The notes under the pieces were generated by a model. The model worked only from the letters and a program-made list of their open reading frames with translations. It was not told the DNA's origin and did no database searches. A stretch of 64,000 nt of DNA from Pyrenula massariospora (lineage: Eukaryota > Ascomycota > Eurotiomycetes > Pyrenulales > Pyrenulaceae). Positions within the stretch are counted from its first letter, which is position 1. Each line of letters begins with the position of its first letter. Location: contig JAGFMI010000005.1 in the NCBI GenBank assembly GCA_021030905.1, positions 2,170,001 through 2,234,000 on the forward strand. Reading direction: 5' to 3'. The position numbers were made by a program, and so were the translations under genes. This document shows positions 55,695 through 64,000 of this stretch, piece after piece.

Positions 55695-57168
55695 TCAAAT
55701 CAACTCCTCCGTCGGCCTCATAAGCCATTCATCTCGTATGACTTCGGAACAGGTCTGTCTAATTTCAGGGTCCCACGTCAACATTTTGCTGATGAGTCTG
55801 AGGAATTGGTCTTTTTCTTCTCCTGGAGGGATAGTGGTGACAAAGTCCTCGAATGAGGCCTCGGGAATTGGAGGTTCGGATATCCATTTTCCTTTTCAAA
55901 GTTCAGCCGTTTTTGAATGAGACTCAAAAAGGCTTCCTCAAATCCTTACCGTTCTCGTCAAAGCAAGTTCTGAAGTGGGGACTTTGCTCAAGCATTTCAA
56001 TCGGCGGAGGGCCAAGGTAGCTAATGTACTGAGCCAAAGCTAGCGGAAGTACGTATTGATTGTGGACACGATCCACCGGATCGAAAAGGTTTCTTCCTTC
56101 AAGCAGCTCAAGTGTCTAGCGAAAAGATTAGCAAGTCAGTTCGGCTTTTGATGTGGATCATGGACACCTACCATAACCCCGACAGACCAGATGTCGACTG
56201 GGTAGCTCCATGGAAGCTGCAGGAGGACTTCAGGAGCCCGATAGAGATCAGGCATCCACCATTTATTCGGCGGGGGTTCCGCCAATTGCATCTTCCCAAA
56301 GTCAGTGAGGATAAGGAGCCCACAAAGCTCCAGCCGTGGAACTCGAGACCGGTAGATTGGGTAATTGTCAACCACAATTGGTGATTGCATACTTAGGATC
56401 TCCTGCTCTTCAATATCGATAAAGTGGCTATCGTCATCGACTTTTATTAGAACATTTGGAGGTGTGATATCTAAGAGAGAGTTAGTCACGTTTGAAGAAT
56501 GGGCCTCTGCTAATGTACTAGTGTGAACGACGCCACAGCCTACATGCAGCCAATTCAGGGAGAAAAGCAACCGGTGTATCAACGATCTCACTAATAGCTT
56601 CGGCAACATTGCATTCGGCAAGATTTCCTGTAGCAGGCGAAGGCTGCCACCTTGGGGCTCGGAGGCTATGCAGTAATGACGACCAGACGGGCCGACAATC
56701 TCAAAAATATCCTGAGCAAGACGTGTAAATTGTAAGCCTGGATGATTATGCTCGCTCGCAATTTTGCCCAGGCGGCGCAGCATTTCCACTTCAGTGAGAA
56801 CGGGCGATGTTTCCGTGTCATCTTCCACGCAGATCTTGAGTGACACAAATTTATCTAACCTATCCAAAAGTCAACTATGGATCAAGAAGCATAGGAATCT
56901 GTAACCTTTCGTCTCGAGCAAGCCAGACGGTAGAGTAGGCTCCATATCCAAGCTTGGCGTAAATCCGATATCGATCCTTTAATTTGTTGCCAACATGAAT
57001 GGGATAGTAACGCTTTCTCTTGAAATTTGTAAGCGCGGATTCTTCTACAAGCCGCTCTGCCCCGTCATTTGTCATCGAACGGCTATGTTCAAAAGGTATT
57101 CGTCGAAGGGAAAATCGTCCCGCTTTAGCGGATTTGAGTGACTGATATGTTAGAGAAGCAGCACACAT
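55695..57168 (-). CDS. SRPK-like protein kinase with altered catalytic loop
   Basis: Five exons (57168-56906, 56859-56519, 56470-56172, 56115-55950, 55891-55695) with consistent phases give 421 residues. Kinase motifs in order: YRIYAKLGYGAYSTVWLARD (glycine loop), FVSLKIC with Lys96, catalytic loop VVHTNITPPNVLI, LILTDFGKMQ with Asp258, DLYRAPEVLL and PVDIWSVGVM. The C-lobe continues TLELLEGRNLFDPVD and LRLISKMLTWDPEIRQ. The layout matches fungal SR-protein-kinase relatives. At the exon 2/3 junction (A/AT) the residue normally Asp in H-x-D is Asn202 in my model, so catalysis may be reduced or lost. All other key residues are present. It is head to head with the polymerase gene. Confidence 0.85.
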
Positions 57169-57955
57169 CTCAAGAAATGCGGATCCTGATTTGGTGCCCA
57201 AATTCTAGTTCTCCTTTGCGTCCAAAGATATGTCCCTTACAGGAGACAAATGGAGAATGGGAAGCATCAAATCACGAGCTAATAACTGAAAGCCGAATGA
57301 GTCACTTGTCCAGTGAGAACTCCAGTGTTCAATCAATCATCATGTCATTGCGTTCGATTCAGCACGCCATCTATGTAGCGACCGTTTTGAATGATTCAAG
57401 GTTAGCCCATTAATTGCTTTTCCTCAGGGAGAGATCAGGGGCAGGAATCCCCCGCGGAACTGGTGTTCGTGGAGTGTTGCGCAGGGGCTCTCTTGTGAGA
57501 GCTTATGTCTATTTGCAGTCAAGCAAACATCCCTACCTCATAAGCCGGTCCTTGAGCAGGTTTTGTCTTTTGAGATATGTTGAATTTGTCAAATCCTTCA
57601 GCATTCCAATGCCTTGGGTCAAGACGCCTTGTGCCAAGATCTCTCCTGCTTGCCTGTCGAATCACGTACAGCCGGAAGCGGTTTCTTCTCCATTTCCACT
57701 AACTACCTTAGCTGATGCCGTGGCTCAATCCGAATCACTAGATGCGCCACTCGATCAAGACGCCTATCCAGACATACTAAACCTCTGCTCGCAACGTCTC
57801 TTGCGGACTGCCACCATGGGGACAGCCTCCGCAGCTTCGGATCACTCTACACCATCTCAACTTATGCTATTAAAGAAACACCGTATACGGAAGAGACAAA
57901 TAAGCTAAGCCTGGCCTGTCTGCCACTGCCGTTGGATACGTATTTTCATCAATAT
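57169..57955. promoter_or_regulatory. Divergent 5' region of kinase and DNA polymerase genes
   Basis: A 787-base region between divergent starts. A plus frame at 57414-57908 is open for 164 codons but has no recognisable family and is in a different frame from the polymerase. It could be an upstream exon or chance. Confidence 0.4.
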
Positions 57956-60064
57956 ATGGCACACTTGGATAGCCTTGTGTCACCAGATTTGAGCTCTGGT
58001 GGCCAATACTCATCTTTCAATTCATTACCACCTCTTCTTATTTTAGACACGAACATTCCACTCCCAAAATTGCATCAGCTCGAGGAAGCATGCGAAGATG
58101 TAGGAGCATCTGTCACCTACGATCCAAAAGAGGCAAGAATATTCATTGGCCGTATCACTCAACCCAAACGAGCTGCGTTTGAGCTCCGGGCAAAAGGCGT
58201 CTGGACTGAGGCTGCTGAATTTATCACATTGCAAGAGCCCCCAAGGAAGAAAGCCCGCCGCAGCAACGCGAAGAGTAGTCCCAAGCAATCCAGCGATTCG
58301 AGCTCTACCAGTGACGATGACGGCAGCAATAACGCTTCAGTTCCTCCGCCGTCTGATCCTAGCATACTTACGGATCTCACACATAATGTCATTGTGCTGA
58401 GGCTAGCTTGGCTGGAGAGATGTCTCGAAAATAAGTCTGTCGAGCCACTATCTCCATATCGAATTTATTATGGGCGGATCACGGAGAAGCCTGAAAGCGC
58501 GAAAACACCTTCACCCGGGACAGTAAAATATATTCGAGCAAATCCGAAAGCTCCTTCATCTCAATATGCTTCTCGACGTGAGAAAGTCGACGCACCATCT
58601 AGCTCTAACCCCTCCTCTTCATCAATCTTCGCCAGAGCTCAGGCAGATGTTTCATCCACACCACACAAAGGCCACCCTTTGGCCAGACAACCTCGAAGAA
58701 GATTCGATGACAAATCTGCGCATCCTTTGACACATAATCCACCGAAACTTATTAGAACTTCAACTTCGGAGTTTGAAGAGACTTTGGACAAACCATTGCC
58801 AGAACCGCCAGACTGGGTAAAAAACCACGTCCTGTATGCGTGTTGCCGTTCGACTCCAGCAAATACCGAAAACCAGGCATTCATCAATCAGCTCTTCAAA
58901 ATCAAAGAAGCCCGTCAGTTGACACTGGATCAAATAGGTGTAAGGGCATACAGTACCTCCATTGCCTCTCTTTTGGCTTATCCGTACCGTCTTCGCTCTT
59001 CGAACGAGGTGCTCAAGCTTCCTGGCTGTGAGAACAAGATTGCTACGCTGTTCTCTGAGTGGCAACACTCTGCCGAAGATGATGCAAATCGCTGTCTGAG
59101 GACAGTGAGAGATCTTGACAGCAATCCAAATCTCCAGATATTACGTCAATTCTTCAACATCTGGGGCGTTGGTGCTGAAACAGCTCGAAAGCTCTACTTT
59201 GACCGAGGGTTCAAAGATCTTGACGACATCGTCGAACACGGGTGGAACGACCTCACACGCGTACAGCAGATTGGTGTCAAATACTACGACGAGTTTGAAG
59301 AGAAGATTCCTAGAGGAGAGGTTGAGCAGATTGCGGATGTCATCCATCGCCACGCCAGAAAGTGCCGTGGTATCCCTGAACCGGCAGTCGGTACACCAGC
59401 AGACATTGTTTCCATCATCGTCGGAGGCTACCGTCGAGGAAAAGCCGAGTCAGGCGATGTGGACGTGATTCTTTCACACCGGGACGAGAAACTCACGGAT
59501 AATCTGATCTCGGACGTCATTGCCAGCCTCGAGGAAGAAGCTTGGATCACGCATACACTCGTCTTACATATGTCGCATAGCGGTCGGGGACAAGCAACAC
59601 TGCCTTATGCGTCCGACGGCCACCACTCAGGGCACGGTTTTGATAGCCTTGACAAGGGGCTTGTGGTGTGGCAGGACCCAAGATTCTTTCATCCTGAGAC
59701 AGGGCTAGAGACAGATACTGTCGCCGAAATGGCAAAGGCTGAGCGAGATGAGACAGCGGTCAAGAACATCAATCCGCATCGGCGGGTAGATATTATTATC
59801 AGTCCCTGGCGGACAATCGGGTGCGCAGTACTGGGCTGGAGTGGAGCAACAACCTTTGAGAGGGACGTAAGAAGATGGTGCAAGAATGAGAAAGGGTGGA
59901 AATTTGATAGCAGCGGAGTACGAGACCGTGCGAGCGGAAGGGTCATCGATTTGGAACGCGAGAGAGACGGCGACGTCGAGGATACTTGGGAGGCAAGAGA
60001 AAGAAGATTGATGGAGGGCTTGGGTATTGCATGGAGGCCACCAACCGAGCGCTGCACTGGCTGA
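57956..60064 (+). CDS. pol4: DNA polymerase family X, Pol mu/Pol IV type
   Basis: Repair polymerase used in non-homologous end joining and gap filling, nuclear (family knowledge). Single exon, 702 residues from the ATG at 57956. An N-terminal BRCT-like domain occupies about residues 20-165 (PLPKLHQLEEACEDVG near its start, LRLAWLERCLENK near its end), interrupted by a Ser-rich acidic insert. Then come the 8-kDa domain (NQLFKIKEARQLTLDQIGVR, LPGCENKIATLFSEW), the thumb hairpin (FFNIWGVGAETARKLYFDRG) and the palm: IIVGGYRRGKAESGDVDV with catalytic Asp501 and Asp503, and RRVDIIISPW with Asp612. Gly627-Trp628 (LGWSGATTFERD) matches the GW pair of Pol mu rather than the YF of Pol beta/lambda. Confidence 0.93.
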   Translation: MAHLDSLVSPDLSSGGQYSSFNSLPPLLILDTNIPLPKLHQLEEACEDVGASVTYDPKEARIFIGRITQPKRAAFELRAKGVWTEAAEFITLQEPPRKKARRSNAKSSPKQSSDSSSTSDDDGSNNASVPPPSDPSILTDLTHNVIVLRLAWLERCLENKSVEPLSPYRIYYGRITEKPESAKTPSPGTVKYIRANPKAPSSQYASRREKVDAPSSSNPSSSSIFARAQADVSSTPHKGHPLARQPRRRFDDKSAHPLTHNPPKLIRTSTSEFEETLDKPLPEPPDWVKNHVLYACCRSTPANTENQAFINQLFKIKEARQLTLDQIGVRAYSTSIASLLAYPYRLRSSNEVLKLPGCENKIATLFSEWQHSAEDDANRCLRTVRDLDSNPNLQILRQFFNIWGVGAETARKLYFDRGFKDLDDIVEHGWNDLTRVQQIGVKYYDEFEEKIPRGEVEQIADVIHRHARKCRGIPEPAVGTPADIVSIIVGGYRRGKAESGDVDVILSHRDEKLTDNLISDVIASLEEEAWITHTLVLHMSHSGRGQATLPYASDGHHSGHGFDSLDKGLVVWQDPRFFHPETGLETDTVAEMAKAERDETAVKNINPHRRVDIIISPWRTIGCAVLGWSGATTFERDVRRWCKNEKGWKFDSSGVRDRASGRVIDLERERDGDVEDTWEARERRLMEGLGIAWRPPTERCTG

Positions 60065-60184
60065 CCAATTGTCACTTATCAATTTCGATCTCCAGATATC
60101 CCAATCAAGAGTTCTACAGTCCTTGACAATAAGTTCGTCCAATTTTTGAGACAAACATGAGCTGGTCTTGATCTTGGCTTGGTA

Positions 60185-60787
60185 TCACTTTTTCAGCTTT
60201 TGTAATGAGCTCTTCTTCCGAACAGTCTGAGCGTCTGGGCCTTGAGCATTTTTCTCCCCAACATCCAATGCCACCAGGAATCTCGAAACCATATTGTACG
60301 ACGCGACTGTTGCCGTCAACTCAACGATTTCCTTGTCATCGAAGAACTCTCTTAGCTCCTGGAAGAGGTCGTCGCGGACTTTGATATTTCTTGTCATTTC
60401 GTCGGCATATTTCAAGACCACCCATTGCTTTGCACTCAGTGCTGCCTTCGTTTTTGGTTCTCTTTCGCCTACGACCGCTGTATGTTCTTCAGTCCACCCT
60501 TCGGCTGCAGCCAAGATTGGCAAATGCGCATCCCACTCAAACCAGGCTTCATTGAGCAGTGCGACCCGGCAGATCGCGATCTCGCGGATGTCGCCGGAAA
60601 GGGAGGTCTGGGTACGGACAGCTCCAAGGAGAGAGTTCCAACCGTCGGCTACAGGCGGCGCATGGAGGAGGGTGAGGTCGAGAGGGATAAGACCGCGAGT
60701 CCCACGGCGGGCAAGGACACGCTCGAGAATGGGAGTTTCGGCAGAAGTAAGGTGCGTTGGCGGGTTTGAGGTATACGGGAGCCGCAT
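60185..60787 (-). CDS. Carboxymuconolactone-decarboxylase-like (AhpD fold) protein
   Basis: Single exon, 200 residues from the ATG at 60787 (MRLPYTSNPPTHL), the usual start of this fungal family. Motifs are RRGTRGLIPLDLTLLHAPP, DGWNSLLGAVRTQTSL, REIAICRVALLNEAWFEWDAH and the C-terminal LREFFDDKEIVELTATVASYN. This is the CMD/AhpD helical fold, whose members are decarboxylases or peroxidase-reducing proteins. The CxxC pair of true AhpD is absent, with only a single Cys in AICRVA, so a disulfide-reductase role is unlikely. Substrate unknown. No intron or signal peptide. It converges with the polymerase gene, leaving only 120 bases between stops. Confidence 0.9.
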   Translation of the reverse strand: MRLPYTSNPPTHLTSAETPILERVLARRGTRGLIPLDLTLLHAPPVADGWNSLLGAVRTQTSLSGDIREIAICRVALLNEAWFEWDAHLPILAAAEGWTEEHTAVVGEREPKTKAALSAKQWVVLKYADEMTRNIKVRDDLFQELREFFDDKEIVELTATVASYNMVSRFLVALDVGEKNAQGPDAQTVRKKSSLQKLKK

Positions 60788-61668
60788 GTCAGTGACAAAA
60801 GAAAACGCAAAGGAGAGTTGAAGGTGTTCTTCGGACGTGGGGGCGGGCTTTCCGGGCAAGTGAGAGCAGCGGTGAGATGCTCAATAGTATGAAGAAAAAG
60901 TGCGCACTCGGACAATTATGTAAGCTGTTTCTCCGCAATTCAGCCTCTGAACAATGTAGGTAGGTTGTTTAAGAGTAGAGTCAACCCGTAGTCGCCATTT
61001 GAGTTGGTAGAAACTCTTCTGGACCGAGAATATGAAGCGGCTCGTTCGCCTTGCTTAAAGTTAACATGCGGGGGCAGCTTCTCCAATTCTTTAGCCGAGC
61101 CGTGAAAGGTAGACGAGGAAGCTTCTTCTTAACCGCCTCGACCTTGCTTACAGCGTTCCGACACAGGCCACAGATGTCAAAGATGTGTTGATACTGATGA
61201 CCCGTTAGTCGTCCCCCGGCGATGCGCTATCAAGCTTGTATGTTGCATTCTCCGAGCCGCACTGGACTTCCGTCTTTGAGGGTGGCCGTGCTCGCCCCCA
61301 CCGCGCCTCGTGTCACAGCCTGCCACACTAAACAATAGCTTAGATCCTCCTGGATATGGTTATTTCCTCCAAGAGTGGGCCCAGAACAGGGCAAATGCCC
61401 CTTTGGTCGAGCGCGTATCCATTCGGCGATCCCCATGTCGCTGGCGGCTGACTCCTTGGAGTTTGCCGGAAACTAGCTGGCAGTCCTTAAAACATGGCAA
61501 GGTCCTCCAGGAGGGCCCTTCGAACTCAACTGAGGAGCTGGAGGTCTTTTATCCATCTGGGACCTCGTTACGATGTCTCAGAAACCTCACTATGAAGCAC
61601 GAGATCTTTGCTTCTAGGGACTAAGCACCGAGATATTTCCACATCTACACAGCGCTCCACGGGACAGC
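60788..61668. promoter_or_regulatory. Divergent 5' region of CMD-like and DUF6536-like genes
   Basis: An 880-base region between divergent starts. Short ORFs such as 61310-61624 have no family features. Confidence 0.4.
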
Positions 61669-64000
61669 ATGAACACATATGACGCCAAAGGCAGGGCAAA
61701 AGCTTGGCTCGAAAAAGTCGGAAAAAAGAGCCCATCATATCAGGAAGTCGGCAATGGAGAAACATCGTATGAGCTAGGAGAAAGAGCAGAGTATAACGAC
61801 CTACACCAGTTGTCCCTTCAGAGCACATCTGACATACGACCAGTGCGTTCTCATCGAGCTTTTCACGCCTCCAACCACATCCAGATGGCGCACATACATA
61901 TCTTGATCGTGCCCAGCCATCCCCATTGGTACGCCCAGAAAGGCCGAGGAATCGGTTGCTAAAATGGAGGCTCAGATCCACAGGTTGGCGCTTTGGTATG
62001 AGGTTGGGGGCATTGCTTGCGGGTTCTGTCCTCATTACAAATGTGATTCTACTTGTGGTGGCCTCGACTTTGTACCCTCGCAAGCAAGCTGGTATTGTCG
62101 CGCTTCAGGTAGGGTCCTGTGAAAGGGCTCGACAGGCGGGAAGATGGATACATTTGGCGATCAACATTCTCAGCACAGCCCTCCTCGGAGCGAGCAATTA
62201 CGCCATGCAAGTTCTGAGCTCCCCAACACGTAAAGAGGTGGACAAGGCACATGCTCGTGGCCACGCACTTGATATTGGTATCCAAAGCTTCAAGAATCTA
62301 TTTAGGATCAGCATGAAAAGAACGATCCTCTGGGTGATTCTGGCGTGCTCTTCTATACCCCTGCATTTGATGTGAGTGCGGCTAGGACCATATACAAGCC
62401 TGACAGGAGCCTCTAGCTGACGATTGACAGGTACAATTCCGCTGTTTTTGAAGCCATATCCGCGAACGAATATTATGTATTTTTTGTGACGCCAGAATTT
62501 GTCCAAGGAGGAACTTGGAACAGAACATTGGTAGACGATCCAGATTTTATTGGGATGGGGTGGAAAATTTCAAGAGACGATGTGATTTCTAGGCTGGAAA
62601 ATTTCCAACGTAATATCACTCGTACCGAACGACTTAGTCCAGCGGCCGCCATTAGGACCTACGACAACGCCTATCTCACGAATCGCGGAGACCTTTTGAT
62701 GGTGGTTGAAAACAAGACCAACTCCGACTCCAGCTTTCTTGGTTACACAGGAGCATCTCCTTCCATGAGCCGCTATGAGGATGGCCGTAGTGGAGGTCAT
62801 ACGAATTATTGGATGTGCTCTGATCTGTCAACCACAGACAAGGGAGTCCAGCTTTGGACGTGCGACACTTCCAGATTGGATCCAAAGATTTGGACAGTCA
62901 CAGGATGGAAGCCGGAATATCTCCTCAGTGCAGAAACGGACGAGTATTGCGAGCTTTTACTAAGCGAGTCTATTATGATTGTGGTCATAGTTTGCAATAT
63001 GCTAAAGCTTGCGGCCATGGTAACAACTCTGTTCACCAGCCTCCAAGCCCCTTTCGTAACTGTCGGGTAAGTCAACAGTGTGGAGTTTCTTTCCCTTTCG
63101 CATCCCATATTCCGCCTCCAATGTTCAAAATTTCCAAGGTTGCAAAAGCCCGCAAAGACGAAGATTTTCTCTAACGATTCTTTTCAGTGACGCAGCAGCT
63201 TCATTCATTACAAATCCCGACCCCTATACGGACCGGCTTTGCCTCTTATCCAAGGACTATGTTAAAAGGTACCAGATAAATACATCCTTTATCAATTCTG
63301 CTCTCCTCCAGCCTGGATTCGATCCAACATTCCTAACCGCGAGTATTAAACTCAACATCAACACCGGAGCTCAAGCGAATCGTTATCTTAATGACCCTTC
63401 CAGACCACGACGCCATGCGCCTATGCAATATCACGCCCGTCCCAGGCACTGGTCTACAACCATCAGTGGCACCCGCTGGTGGGTCTGTCTCGGCCTCAGC
63501 ACCCTGACCCTCATCCTCTGCGGGTTCCTCCTAGGCCGCGGCATCGACAGCCTAAAGTCATTTGGCCTCCCTACCAGCAGCAACGCGCTTTGGCACCTCG
63601 GCTTCGGGTCTTTGAACGCAAACATGCTCGTCAACCTCACAAACAAAACCGTCTTCGCCACGCCGGGCAATACCGCGGCCTTCATCCTCCTCGCCAACTC
63701 ACCACAAGTCATCTTCTCCTTCCTCTACCTCCTGTACAACAACATCTACACCTCCCTCGCGCAGGCCGGGGAGTGGGCAGACTTCGCCACCGAGCGCAAA
63801 CCCCTCCGCGTCACGGCCCCAAAGGGCCTGCAGCGCAGCACCTACTGGCTGCACCTACCCTACAAGTACGCCATGCCGCTGATGGGCGCCAGCGGGGTAA
63901 TGCACTGGCTGATCTCGCAGAGCCTGTTCCTAGCCAACGTCAAGCGGCGCACCGTGCCCATCGACAACGGCGACCCCCTCAGCAACACCTGCGTCACCTG
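61669..64000 (+). CDS. DUF6536-like fungal membrane protein, cut by right edge
   Basis: Exons 61669-61842, 61917-62371, 62431-63066 and 63188 to the edge, phases consistent, with 692 residues visible. Intron 1 is GTGCGT...GCCCAG, intron 2 GTGAGT...TTGACAG, intron 3 GTAAGT...TTTTCAG. A cytosolic N-terminus (SYQEVGNGETSYELGERA) leads to the family hallmark RLLKWRLRSTGWRFG and a first membrane helix (ALLAGSVLITNVILLVVAS). AGRWIHLAINILSTALLGAS NYAMQ follows, then helices near 63480 and 63720, and the late motif YWLHLPYKYAMPLMGASG followed by LHWLISQS-like MHWLISQSLF. Such proteins are common and uncharacterised in Pezizomycotina. The last exon is unusually C-rich in third codon positions. Confidence 0.88.

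Noticed and set aside
57414-57908. Plus ORF upstream of the polymerase as an N-terminal extension
   Set aside because: Different frame, no convincing splice pair, and the polymerase already has a complete BRCT start after the ATG at 57956.

Overview
This window looks like nuclear DNA of a filamentous ascomycete (Pezizomycotina; Leotiomycetes is my best guess, not proven). Genes are short, interrupted by introns of roughly 35-110 bases that carry CTAAC/CTGAC-type branch sites, and lie on both strands. Several families are fungal-type: a Set9 H4K20 methyltransferase, a Pex8-type peroxin, an allantoate-permease-type MFS carrier, a fungal Myb-like protein, a DUF6536-like membrane protein and a Zn2Cys6 regulator relic. 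I see no bacterial operons, CRISPR arrays, rRNA or convincing tRNA. Exon boundaries were worked out by hand from splice signals, reading-frame phase and family knowledge, so they are predictions.

Left third (1-21 kb): PDS5 cohesin regulator (cut by the left edge), a BTB protein, an unknown two-exon protein, then a compact block of core nuclear genes: ESS1/Pin1 prolyl isomerase and RPB9 (head to head), mitochondrial uL14 and SET9 (head to head). After that come a possible pseudogene, a protein with an ADP-ribosyltransferase-like motif pattern, a 2.3 kb gene-poor stretch, an F-box protein and a secreted deaminase-like protein.

Middle (21-42 kb): a less orderly region with a large orphan membrane protein, a Zn2Cys6 transcription-factor pseudogene whose cluster substitutions are C-to-T/G-to-A, the Pex8-like peroxin, a Myb-like protein, a TMEM170-like membrane protein facing an ACS-family MFS transporter, a second clear pseudogene with stops explainable by C-to-T changes, and a C2H2 zinc-finger gene that runs into a minisatellite.

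Right third (42-64 kb): housekeeping genes again: Old-Yellow-Enzyme reductase, Syf2 splicing factor facing a mitochondrial Coq11-like SDR, an unknown protein, NUC1/EndoG nuclease, a ZIP zinc transporter, a secreted berberine-bridge-type FAD oxidase, an SRPK-like kinase whose catalytic Asp is predicted to be Asn, a family X DNA polymerase (Pol mu type), a carboxymuconolactone-decarboxylase-like protein, and a large DUF6536-like membrane protein cut by the right edge.

The genes do not form one pathway. The points most worth a second look are the ART-like protein, the deaminase-like secreted protein, the RIP-like pseudogenes, the altered kinase and two predicted GC-AG introns.
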